Of a stretch of DNA of 19,232 nt, positions 1-6,572 are shown piece by piece (position 1 is the stretch's first letter; each line of letters begins with the position of its first letter). The position numbers were made by a program, and so were the translations under genes. The stretch comes from WHTG01 sp035540515 (GTDB taxonomy: Bacteria; Actinomycetota; Nitriliruptoria; Euzebyales; Egibacteraceae). The stretch is taken from contig DATLGM010000208.1 of assembly GCA_035540515.1 (NCBI GenBank), positions 1 through 19,232 on the forward strand. Reading direction: 5' to 3'. The notes under the pieces were generated by a model that was not told where the DNA came from, searched no databases, and saw nothing but the letters and a program-made list of their open reading frames with translations.

Positions 1-528
1 GTGGGGCGGCGGGACCATGTCCTCGAGCCCCGGGGTGCGCCCGCCGGGCGCCGGCTGGGTGGGCACCACCAGCGCCGGCGCCTCGGTAGCGCCGGCGGGG
101 GCGGGCTCGACGATCATGGGGGTGACCGAGGCCGTGGTGACCGGCGCGGGCGCCGGCGCCTTGGCGTGGGGCGGACGGCCTTGCCAGACGACGACCACGC
201 CGTCGGCCGGCGCCGGCTCGCCGGCGGGGGGCCACTGGGCCGTGACAGGCCCGCCGCGCCGGTTGAACCGGACGACCTGCACGGTCAGGTCGCCCAGCGC
301 GTGCTCGGCCTCGGCGACGGTCAGCCCGGACAGGTCGGGCAGCACCGTCTGCGACTGCTCGGCGAGCCGTTGCACCAGCTGCACCGAGGACGCCGGCGGG
401 TGCGCCAGCGCCGCAAGGTCGATTGCGGGCACGGCGGAAGGCCCCGGCGCGGCAGCGCCGCACGCCGTCGACCCGACGGCGAGCAGGGCCGCTGCTGCGG
501 CGACGCGGGCATGGCGAACGAACGTCAT
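1..528 (-). CDS. Partial PASTA-like-domain lipoprotein (C-terminus off window)
   Basis: Reading the minus strand from ATG at 528 gives 176 uninterrupted codons to the window edge. The product opens with MTFVRHAR, a basic n-region, then an Ala/Leu-rich hydrophobic stretch (about residues 9-18) and a lipobox-like STAC ending at Cys23, so it is probably a lipid-anchored exported protein. Position -3 is Ser rather than the usual Leu, so lipidation is likely but not certain. Residues about 62-117 resemble a PASTA repeat: VLPDLSGLTVAEAEHAL, then a strand, then QWPPAGEPAPADGVVVVW. PASTA domains are known to bind peptidoglycan or beta-lactam-like ligands. The following 60 residues are Pro/Ala-rich and look disordered. 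The gene is divergent from rpsO. No good Shine-Dalgarno is visible upstream. The precise function is unknown. Confidence 0.6.
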   Translation of the reverse strand, partial: MTFVRHARVAAAAALLAVGSTACGAAAPGPSAVPAIDLAALAHPPASSVQLVQRLAEQSQTVLPDLSGLTVAEAEHALGDLTVQVVRFNRRGGPVTAQWPPAGEPAPADGVVVVWQGRPPHAKAPAPAPVTTASVTPMIVEPAPAGATEAPALVVPTQPAPGGRTPGLEDMVPPPH

Positions 529-609
529 CCCACAAGATGTCGGCTGCCGCGGGGCGCGGCTTGACTGCCCGCGGCACACGGGCCGACCCGCCGCCTGCAC
601 GGCTGCCGG

Positions 610-638
610 TTGTTCCAACTGGCGGTCCATGGCAGACT
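610..638 (+). promoter_or_regulatory. Possible sigma-70-type promoter for rpsO
   Basis: TTGTTC at 610-615 and CAGACT at 633-638 are separated by 17 bases and lie upstream of the rpsO leader hairpins. The -10 box lacks the first T of the TANNNT pattern usual in Actinomycetota, so this is a weak candidate. Confidence 0.2.
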
Positions 639-648
639 CGCAGGGATT

Positions 649-706
649 GCCGCGATCGTCGCGGCGGTCCGTCATGCCCGGAACGGGTGCCGCAGCCATC
701 GCTGCG
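649..706 (+). promoter_or_regulatory. Three tandem stem-loops in rpsO leader
   Basis: Three short hairpins follow each other upstream of rpsO. The first is GCCGCGA/TCGCGGC with loop TCG (649-665). The second is CCCG/CGGG with loop GAA (677-687). The third is CGCAGC/GCTGCG with loop CATC (691-706). Ribosomal protein S15 is known to autoregulate by binding structured rpsO leaders in several bacteria. Such a role here is inference, and the transcript start is not known. Confidence 0.35.
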
Positions 707-796
707 AGGAGCACCGACGAGGCCTCGGCCACGCCCCAGGTGCCCGACGTTACCCACCGTCCGTCCGCCGGGTCTGCAACCACACAAGGAGAGAAT

Positions 797-1069
797 GTGA
801 GCAAGGCCGTCGTCCCGAACAAGGACGAGATCATCCGCGAATACGCCACCATCGACGGTGACACCGGTTCACCCGAGGTCCAGGTGGCGCTGCTGACCGC
901 TCGGATCAACCACCTGACCGAGCACCTCAGGACGCACAAGAAAGACCACCACTCGCGCCGCGGGCTGCTGCAGCTCGTCGGTCGTCGTCGTCGGCTGCTG
1001 GCCTACCTGCAGAAAAACGACGTCGAGCGCTACCGCTCGCTCATCGGGCGACTCGGTCTGCGCCGCTGA
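797..1069 (+). CDS. rpsO: 30S ribosomal protein S15
   Basis: The 90-residue product matches S15 throughout, close to the usual 89. It contains the family features DTGSPEVQVALLTARINHLT and HKKDHHSRRGLLQLVGRRRR, the latter carrying the conserved H-D-HSRRGL helix that contacts 16S rRNA. S15 is a primary binder of the central domain of 16S rRNA in small-subunit assembly. The start is GTG at 797, set by a strong AAGGAGAG at 786-793. The overlapping ATG at 795 reads straight into TGA. An upstream in-frame extension exists but has no S15 homology. The gene is followed within seven bases by an intrinsic terminator and then by pnp, the standard bacterial order. Confidence 0.98.
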   Translation: MSKAVVPNKDEIIREYATIDGDTGSPEVQVALLTARINHLTEHLRTHKKDHHSRRGLLQLVGRRRRLLAYLQKNDVERYRSLIGRLGLRR

Positions 1070-1075
1070 GATCTG

Positions 1076-1104
1076 ACGCCGAGCCCTTCCGGGCTCGGCG
1101 TTTT
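1076..1104 (+). terminator. Intrinsic terminator after rpsO
   Basis: A perfect 11-bp stem, ACGCCGAGCCC (1076-1086) and GGGCTCGGCGT (1091-1101), with a TTCC loop, is followed by a short T run (1101-1104). It lies just after the rpsO stop. The T run is short, so read-through into pnp is plausible. The structure may also stabilise the 3' end of rpsO mRNA. Confidence 0.85.
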
Positions 1105-1160
1105 GACAACTGCACAAACGCACTGCAACGCCCCGTGCCGGGAAGTCGGCTCACCAGCCT

Positions 1161-1216
1161 CAGTTGTCAGTGGAGACCCTCGAACCGCCCGGTTCGAGCG
1201 CCCTCACTGGGAACTG
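1161..1216 (+). promoter_or_regulatory. Long interrupted hairpin in pnp leader
   Basis: The top is a 9-base inverted repeat, CTCGAACCG (1179-1187) and CGGTTCGAG (1190-1198), realistically an 8-bp stem with a GCCC loop. Below it, CAGTG (1168-1172) pairs with CACTG (1205-1209) and CAGTT (1161-1165) pairs with AACTG (1212-1216), with internal loops between. The rpsO-pnp intergenic hairpin is a known RNase III cleavage site controlling pnp expression in E. coli and Streptomyces. This structure sits in the same place. Confidence 0.6.
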
Positions 1217-1247
1217 GCGCCCGAGCCGCCGTCCCGACGGGCATGAC

Positions 1248-1266
1248 GCCGATGCACGGCATCGGC
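1248..1266 (+). promoter_or_regulatory. Hairpin abutting the pnp Shine-Dalgarno
   Basis: GCCGATGC (1248-1255) and GCATCGGC (1259-1266) form a perfect 8-bp stem with a three-base ACG loop. It ends at the base directly before the AGGAGGAG ribosome binding site (1267-1274). Its position suggests an influence on ribosome access or on PNPase binding. That role is inferred. Confidence 0.5.
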
Positions 1267-1283
1267 AGGAGGAGACCCACGGA

Positions 1284-3743
1284 ATGGGCAAGCTCGGAAA
1301 CCATGAAGTCGCCACGAAGATCGGCGACGTCGAAATCCGCTTCGAGACCGGCAAGCTGGCCGGTCAGGCCGGGGGCTCGGCCGTCGCGCACGTCGGTGAC
1401 ACCACACTGCTGGTGACCTCGACGGCGTCGAAGAGCCCCAAGGAGCACCTGGACTTCTTCCCGCTCACCGTCGACTTCGAAGAGAAGATGTACGCGGCGG
1501 GGAAGATCCCCGGCGGCTTCTTCAAGCGCGAGGGTCGCGCCAGCGAGAACGCCATCCTCACCTCGCGGCTGATCGACCGCCCCATGCGGCCGACGTTCGA
1601 CAACGGCCTGCGCAACGAGATCCAGATCCTCGTGCTGACCCTGTCGGCCGACCAGGTCAACCCCCCGGACGTGCTCGCGATCAACGGCGCCTCCATGGCG
1701 ACGATGCTCGCCGGCATCCCCTTCGACGGCCCGGTCGCCGGTGTCCGCATGGCGATGGACCGCGACGGCCGCTGGACACCGTTCCCGACGTTCGAGTTCC
1801 TCGAGACCGAGGCAGTGTTCGACCTCGTCGTCGCCGGCCGGCTCAACAAGGAGTCCGGTGACATCGACATCCTCATGGTCGAGGCCGAGGCGACCACCAA
1901 CGCGGTCAGCCACATCGAGATGGGCGCGACCGCCCCGACCGAGGAGATCGTCGGCGAGGCCCTGCAGGAGGTTCGCGGCCACCTCAAGGCGCTGTGTGAC
2001 ATCCAGCTGGAGCTGGTGGACAAAGCCGGCGCCCGCGAGGCGTCGAACTACCCGCTGTTCCCGGCCTACGACCCCCGGGTCCTGGAGGAGGTGCAGCGCG
2101 CGGTCGGCGACGAGCTCGCCGCGGTGTTCGCCGACGCCTCGATCGACAAGACCACCCGCAACGACCGCGTCGCCGCCCTCAAGGAGAAGGCGATCGACGC
2201 GGTGTTCGAGAACGCCGGCGACGTCGAGGCGACCGACGAGCAGCTGGAGTCCCAGGCCAAGAACGCGTTCCGCTCGGTGGAGAAGACCACCATCCGCCGG
2301 CGCGTGGTCAACGACGGCGTGCGCATCGACGGTCGCGGCCCCAAGGACATCCGCGAGCTGTCCGCCGAGGTGGGCGTCCTGCCGCGCGCGCACGGCTCCG
2401 GGCTGTTCAAGCGCGGTGAGACCCAGGTGCTCAACGTGCTGGCGTTGGGCATGACGCGCGAGGCGCAGCGGATCGACACCATCGACCCCAACACCGAGAA
2501 GCGGTACATCCACCACTACAACTTCCTGCCGTTCTCGACCGGCGAGACCGGCTTCATGCGCGGCCCCAAGCGCCGCGAGATCGGTCACGGAGCGCTTGCT
2601 GAGCGTGCGCTGCTGCCCGTCATCCCCGACGTCGAGGCGTTCCCGTACACCCTGCGGCTGGTCAGCGAGGTGCTGTCGTCGAACGGATCGACCTCGATGG
2701 GATCGGTCTGCGCGTCGACGCTGTCGCTGATGGACGCCGGCGTCCCGATCCACGCTCCCGTCGGCGGCATCGCCATGGGCCTGATCGCCGAGGACGGCAA
2801 GTACACGACGCTGACCGACATCCTGGGCGCCGAGGACGCGTTCGGTGACATGGACTTCAAGGTCGCCGGCACCAGCGAGTTCATCACCGCGCTGCAGCTG
2901 GACACCAAGTTGTCGGGCATCCCGTCCGACGTGCTGGCCGACGCGCTGACGCAGGCCAAGGAGACGCGCACCGAGATCCTGCGCGTCATCACGGACTGCA
3001 TCCCCGAGCCCCGCGCGGAGATGAACCCGACCGCCCCCCGCGTGCTGGTCGAGTACATCCCCGGCGACAAGATCGGCGAGGTCATCGGGCCCAAGGGCAA
3101 GATCATCCGCGAGATCACCGAGGAAACCGGCGCGGACATCAACATCGACGACATCGACGGCCGCGGTGTCGTGCACATCTACTCCAGCGACGGCCACAAG
3201 GCGCAGATGGCGCTGGACCGCATCCGCGCGATCGCCAACCCGGTGGTCCCGCAGGCCGGTGAGCGCTACTACGGCACCGTGGTCAAGACCGCGGACTTCG
3301 GCGCGTTCGTGTCGCTGACCCCCGGCTCGGACGGGCTGCTGCACATCTCCAAGCTGCCCAAGACCGAGGGCAAGCGGCTGAACCACGCCGACGAGGCCGT
3401 CAGCGTGGGCGACAAGATGTGGGTCGAGGTCGTCGAGGTCAAAGACGGCCGCAAGTTCAGCCTGCAGCTGGTCGACGGCCCTGACACCGGCGGCGCCGGC
3501 TCCGACAATGGCGGCTCTGGCGGCGGCGGCAACGCCGCGCAAGCCGAGCAGCCTGCGAGCACCCCGGTCGACATCGCCCCGCCCCCGCCGCGCGCCGACG
3601 CCGGCGACGGTGACTCGCGCGAGCGGACCCGCACCCGGTCGCGTGACCAGGGCGAGCGCGGCGGCGACCGCGAGCGCAGCCGCGGCGGGTCCTCGGAGGA
3701 GTCCGAGGGCGAGGGCATCCGGCGACGCAGGCGTCGCCGGTAG
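1284..3743 (+). CDS. pnp: Polyribonucleotide nucleotidyltransferase (PNPase)
   Basis: PNPase degrades RNA 3'-to-5' by phosphorolysis and can also polymerise NDPs; in Streptomyces it is the main RNA-tailing enzyme. The 819-residue product shows an N-terminal RNase PH fold (FFPLTVDFEEKMYAAGKIPGG), a helical linker, and a second RNase PH fold with GPKRREIGHG. The metal-site motif EDAFGDMDFKVAGT places Asp518 and Asp524 opposite E. coli Asp486 and Asp492. A KH domain with GPKGK begins near residue 592 and an S1 domain spans about 659-730. The start is ATG at 1284 after AGGAGGAG (1267-1274); an in-frame TTG at 1164 falls inside the leader hairpin and was rejected. The last 90 residues are a Gly-rich, then Arg/Ser/Asp/Glu-rich low-complexity tail ending in seven arginines. 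The stop overlaps the pepR start by one base. Confidence 0.97.
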   Translation: MGKLGNHEVATKIGDVEIRFETGKLAGQAGGSAVAHVGDTTLLVTSTASKSPKEHLDFFPLTVDFEEKMYAAGKIPGGFFKREGRASENAILTSRLIDRPMRPTFDNGLRNEIQILVLTLSADQVNPPDVLAINGASMATMLAGIPFDGPVAGVRMAMDRDGRWTPFPTFEFLETEAVFDLVVAGRLNKESGDIDILMVEAEATTNAVSHIEMGATAPTEEIVGEALQEVRGHLKALCDIQLELVDKAGAREASNYPLFPAYDPRVLEEVQRAVGDELAAVFADASIDKTTRNDRVAALKEKAIDAVFENAGDVEATDEQLESQAKNAFRSVEKTTIRRRVVNDGVRIDGRGPKDIRELSAEVGVLPRAHGSGLFKRGETQVLNVLALGMTREAQRIDTIDPNTEKRYIHHYNFLPFSTGETGFMRGPKRREIGHGALAERALLPVIPDVEAFPYTLRLVSEVLSSNGSTSMGSVCASTLSLMDAGVPIHAPVGGIAMGLIAEDGKYTTLTDILGAEDAFGDMDFKVAGTSEFITALQLDTKLSGIPSDVLADALTQAKETRTEILRVITDCIPEPRAEMNPTAPRVLVEYIPGDKIGEVIGPKGKIIREITEETGADINIDDIDGRGVVHIYSSDGHKAQMALDRIRAIANPVVPQAGERYYGTVVKTADFGAFVSLTPGSDGLLHISKLPKTEGKRLNHADEAVSVGDKMWVEVVEVKDGRKFSLQLVDGPDTGGAGSDNGGSGGGGNAAQAEQPASTPVDIAPPPPRADAGDGDSRERTRTRSRDQGERGGDRERSRGGSSEESEGEGIRRRRRRR
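3691..3708 (+). promoter_or_regulatory. Hairpin with GGAG loop near pnp 3' end
   Basis: CCTCGGA (3691-3697) and TCCGAGG (3702-3708) form a perfect 7-bp stem whose four-base loop is GGAG, a Shine-Dalgarno-like sequence. It lies inside the pnp coding sequence, 11 bases before the second terminal hairpin. It may be a regulatory element at the pnp-pepR junction, or a by-product of codons for the Ser/Glu-rich tail. Confidence 0.35.
3719..3740 (+). promoter_or_regulatory. Perfect hairpin ending at the pnp stop codon
   Basis: CCGGCGACGC (3719-3728) and GCGTCGCCGG (3731-3740) are exact inverted repeats separated by AG, and the TAG stop follows at once. The arms encode the terminal poly-arginine tail. 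Folding would bring AGGG at 3712-3715 to within about five unpaired bases of the pepR GTG at 3743, which otherwise lacks a nearby ribosome binding site. A bridged Shine-Dalgarno or a processing site are the readings considered; both are inferred. Confidence 0.5.
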
Positions 3744-5044
3744 TGCCCACCCGCACCACCACCACGACGGTCGCCGAGGGCGTCGAGCTGACCACGCTGC
3801 CCTCGGGGCTGCGCGTGGCCACCGAGACGATGCCCGATGTGCGCTCGGTCGCCGTGGGGTTCTGGATCGGCGTCGGGTCGCGTGACGAGCGCGACCCGGT
3901 CGCCGGGGCCAGCCACTTCCTCGAGCACCTGCTGTTCAAGGGCACCAAGCGACGCAGCGCGCAGGAGATCGCCGCCGTCATCGACGCCGTCGGCGGCGAC
4001 ATGAACGCGTTCACGTCCAAGGAGTACACGTGCTTCTACGTGCGCTGCCTGGACCGTGACCTGTCGCTGGCCGTCGACGTCCTCGGCGACATGATGACCT
4101 CGTCGGTGGTGCGCAGCGCCGACGTGGAGGCCGAGCGGCAGGTGGTGCTCGAAGAGATCCACATGCACCACGACACGCCCGACGATCTGGTCCACAGCGT
4201 GTTCTCCGCCGCGTACTTCGGCGAGCACCCGTTGGGCCGCGAGGTCCTGGGCGACGAGCAGACGATCGGCGGTATGACCCGCGACCAGGTGCACCGCTAC
4301 TACCGGCGCCACTACGTGCCCGGCAACGTGACGGTGGCCGTCGCCGGCAACGTCCGCCACGCCGACGTCGTCGAGCAGGTGGCCGCCGCGGTGGGGGACT
4401 GGTCCGGCGACCTGCCCGGGGCGCGCCGGTCGACGCCCGACGCGGGCTCGCCGGGAACGGTGCTGCGCGCCCGCCCGACGGAGCAGACCCACATCGTCCT
4501 TGGCGGTCGTGGCGTCGGTCGCAGCGACGACCGCCGGTGGGCGGCCGGCGTGCTGAACCAGGCGCTGGGGGGCGGGATGGCCAGCCGGCTGTTCCAGGAG
4601 ATCCGCGAGCGCCGCGGGCTGGTGTACTCGGTGTACAGCTACAACGGCATGTACGTCGACAGCGGCACGTTCGCCGTGTACGCCGGCACGACCCCCCGCA
4701 AGGCCGACGAGGTGCTGGCCGTCACCCGCGCCGAGCTCGACGCGGTGCTGACGCAGGGCATCACCGACGACGAGCTGCTGCGCGCCAAGGGCCACATGGC
4801 GGGGTCCACGATCCTGGCGCTGGAGGACACCGGCAGCCGGATGAACCGCGTGGGGCGGGCGCTGACCAGTGGTGTGCCGCTGCTCAGCCTCGACCAGACC
4901 CTCGCCGCCATCGAGGCGGTGACCCTCGACGACGTCCGAGAGATCGCGTCGGTGCTCCTGTCGGGGCCCTGGACGCTGGCGATGGTGGGGCCGGTCGGTG
5001 ACGTCGACCCGGCCACCCTCGACCAGTACACGACGGCGGCGTAG
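3743..5044 (+). CDS. pepR: M16 family zinc metallopeptidase (PepR-like)
   Basis: The 433-residue product is an insulinase/pitrilysin-family protease. It carries the inverted zinc motif HFLEH (His58, Glu61, His62) with Glu61 as catalytic base, and the third ligand in VVLEEI, probably Glu138. The family GGDMNAFTSKEYTCFY segment follows the zinc site. The C-terminal half has the R-x-x-x-L-x-Y pattern (RERRGLVYSVYSY), typical of the inactive second domain that helps hold peptide. The start is GTG at 3743, sharing its G with the pnp stop TAG, so translation is probably coupled. Actinobacteria conserve this gene between pnp and dapB, as with pepR of M. tuberculosis. No signal peptide is seen, so the enzyme is presumably cytosolic. 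Its natural substrate is not known. Confidence 0.92.
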   Translation: MPTRTTTTTVAEGVELTTLPSGLRVATETMPDVRSVAVGFWIGVGSRDERDPVAGASHFLEHLLFKGTKRRSAQEIAAVIDAVGGDMNAFTSKEYTCFYVRCLDRDLSLAVDVLGDMMTSSVVRSADVEAERQVVLEEIHMHHDTPDDLVHSVFSAAYFGEHPLGREVLGDEQTIGGMTRDQVHRYYRRHYVPGNVTVAVAGNVRHADVVEQVAAAVGDWSGDLPGARRSTPDAGSPGTVLRARPTEQTHIVLGGRGVGRSDDRRWAAGVLNQALGGGMASRLFQEIRERRGLVYSVYSYNGMYVDSGTFAVYAGTTPRKADEVLAVTRAELDAVLTQGITDDELLRAKGHMAGSTILALEDTGSRMNRVGRALTSGVPLLSLDQTLAAIEAVTLDDVREIASVLLSGPWTLAMVGPVGDVDPATLDQYTTAA

Positions 5045-5049
5045 TCGCC

Positions 5050-5757
5050 GTGGTGCGCGTCGCGGTGGTCGGGGCGGCAGGGCGGATGGGCTCGGCGGTC
5101 TGCCAGGCGGTGCGCGACGACGACGAGCTGGAGCTGGTCGCCGAGGTCGACGCCCACGACTCGCTCGACGCCGTCCTGGACGCCGGCGCTGACGTGGCCG
5201 TGGAGTTCACGCTTCCCGACAGCGTCAAGCGCAACGCGGCCTGGCTGCTGCGCCGCGGCGTCCACACCGTCGTCGGCGCGACCGGCCTCGCCGAGGCCGA
5301 CCTGGAGGAGCTGCGGGAGCTGACCGGGCCGGCGAACCTGTTCGTGGCACCCAACTTCGCGATCGGGGCGGTGCTCATGATGCGCTTCGCCGAGGAAGCC
5401 GCGCGCCACCTGCCGGACGTCGAGATCACCGAGCTGCACCACGACCGCAAGGTCGACGCCCCCAGCGGCACGGCGCTGCGCACGGCCCAGCTGATCGCCA
5501 AGGCGCGCCGGCAGGCGCCCAGCCGCAGCGACGAGGACCCCGCCAGGGGGCTGCGCGTCGACGGCGTGCCGGTCCACAGCGTCCGCCTGCCGGGCCTCGT
5601 CGCCAGCCAGGAGGTCGTGTTCGGCGGCCCAGGTCAGACCCTGACCATCCGCCACGACTCGATCGACCGGGGTTCGTTCATGCCGGGCGTGATCCTGGCG
5701 GTCAAGAAGGTCGCCACCCGCCCCGGCCTCACGGTCGGCCTCGAACACCTGCTGTAA
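5050..5757 (+). CDS. dapB: 4-hydroxy-tetrahydrodipicolinate reductase
   Basis: DapB reduces the DapA product (hydroxy-tetrahydrodipicolinate) with NAD(P)H on the way to meso-diaminopimelate and lysine. The 235-residue product starts with a dinucleotide-binding loop GAAGRMG (about residues 8-14). It carries the family signature ELHHDRKVDAPSGTA at 128-142, with the active-site His130/His131 pair, Lys134 and the substrate-binding PSGT. It is slightly shorter than many DapB proteins (about 245-270). The start is GTG at 5050, five bases after pepR, so it is most likely co-transcribed; a second GTG at 5053 is an alternative. No clear Shine-Dalgarno is present, consistent with coupling. The partner gene dapA is about 4.8 kb downstream, separated by unrelated genes. 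Confidence 0.96.
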   Translation: MVRVAVVGAAGRMGSAVCQAVRDDDELELVAEVDAHDSLDAVLDAGADVAVEFTLPDSVKRNAAWLLRRGVHTVVGATGLAEADLEELRELTGPANLFVAPNFAIGAVLMMRFAEEAARHLPDVEITELHHDRKVDAPSGTALRTAQLIAKARRQAPSRSDEDPARGLRVDGVPVHSVRLPGLVASQEVVFGGPGQTLTIRHDSIDRGSFMPGVILAVKKVATRPGLTVGLEHLL

Positions 5758-5778
5758 CCCGCACCGGGGGATCGATCG

Positions 5779-5793
5779 CGTCGCCCGGCGACG
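5779..5793. terminator. Possible bidirectional hairpin between convergent genes
   Basis: CGTCGCC and GGCGACG form a 7-base inverted repeat around one C, in the 39-bp gap between dapB and the convergent minus-strand gene. It lacks a T tract on either strand. Termination or mRNA end protection is only a suggestion. Confidence 0.3.
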
Positions 5794-5796
5794 GTG

Positions 5797-6492
5797 TCAG
5801 CGGTCGACGGCGCGGCGGCTGGCGGCGTAGGCCGCGGCGCGCCAGCGCTGCAGCGGACCCGCCGGCGTCAGGTCGCCGCCTGTCCGCCACGGATCGAACC
5901 GCACATGGCGCGCGGCCGGATCGGTCACCTCGCCGCCGAGGCGGACCACGCCCAGCGCCCGGCGCCGGCCCAGCAGGCTCACGGCGGTCAGCGTCACCGT
6001 CGCGCCCGCCCCGGCGCGCACGGCGTCCAGCGGCTCGTCGGCGGTCGGCAGACCCGCGACGGTCGCCTGCACGATGTCCGCACGCGCCCCGACCTGGTGG
6101 GGCAGCAGCGACGAGAAGACCGCCCCGTCGAACGCGCCGGCGGGTCGCAGCAGGTGCTGCACGGCCGGCGCCCCGCCGGCGCTGGCCAGCAGCAGGTCCT
6201 GGGTTCCGAACCGCAGGGCGATCCCGAGGACGTCGGGCCAGCCCCGGGGCAGCCCGACCGACTTGGAGAACCGCACGATCCCCGTGGCGCCGTCCATCTC
6301 CCGCCAACGCCGGGGCAGGTCGCCACGCGCCGGCACGGCCAGCGTTGCCGTCACCACGACGCCCTCGGGATGCATCGCCCGGCGCCCCCGCAGCCGGGAC
6401 AGCGTCCCGAAGACCGCGGCGGTGGGGCGGGACACCGCCGGTGGCAGCGAGATGAGCTCGGCGGGGACCGGGGGTTGCAGCAGGTCGGTCAT
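5797..6492 (-). CDS. Catalase-fold-like protein, function unknown
   Basis: The 231-residue product resembles a shortened catalase-superfamily heme fold. AMHPEGVVVTATL aligns by eye with the catalase VVHAKGA segment, putting His41 where the distal catalytic histidine lies. GIVRFSKSVGLPRGWPDVLG aligns with the catalase RFS...D..G.A region, and QDLLLAS follows as expected. I see no equivalent of the catalase proximal Arg/Tyr heme ligand, and the protein is about half catalase length, so heme binding or catalase activity is not shown. The start is ATG at 6492, or GTG at 6495 directly before it; neither has a strong ribosome site. It is convergent with dapB and divergent from the SDR gene. It is not a usual member of this block and may be a lineage-specific insertion. 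Confidence 0.55.
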   Translation of the reverse strand: MTDLLQPPVPAELISLPPAVSRPTAAVFGTLSRLRGRRAMHPEGVVVTATLAVPARGDLPRRWREMDGATGIVRFSKSVGLPRGWPDVLGIALRFGTQDLLLASAGGAPAVQHLLRPAGAFDGAVFSSLLPHQVGARADIVQATVAGLPTADEPLDAVRAGAGATVTLTAVSLLGRRRALGVVRLGGEVTDPAARHVRFDPWRTGGDLTPAGPLQRWRAAAYAASRRAVDR

Positions 6493-6572
6493 CACGCCGG
6501 TACTGCCCCGTCATGACCCCGCCCAACCGCCTCGCCCGCTACCGTGATCGGCCCCGCAGTGCAGGAGGTCAT

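Noticed and set aside
121..170. Recurrent GCCGGCGCC-type palindromes here and at many places in the window
   Set aside because: They occur mostly inside coding regions as Ala/Gly/Pro codon runs in GC-rich DNA, so they are not good evidence for a dedicated repeat or recognition site.
1164..1283. Extension of PNPase to a TTG start at 1164
   Set aside because: The extra 40 residues have no PNPase homology, lie in the leader hairpins, and a far better AGGAGGAG precedes ATG 1284.
1167..3542. A 791-codon open frame on the minus strand opposite pnp
   Set aside because: Its composition (runs of Val, Asp, His, Arg, Gly and Leu, no recognisable motif) is typical of the antisense frame of a GC-rich gene. 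pnp on the other strand is unmistakable.
3269..4795. A 508-codon minus-strand frame across the pnp-pepR junction
   Set aside because: It runs antisense to two clearly homologous genes, has no domain signature and has mirror-type codon composition.
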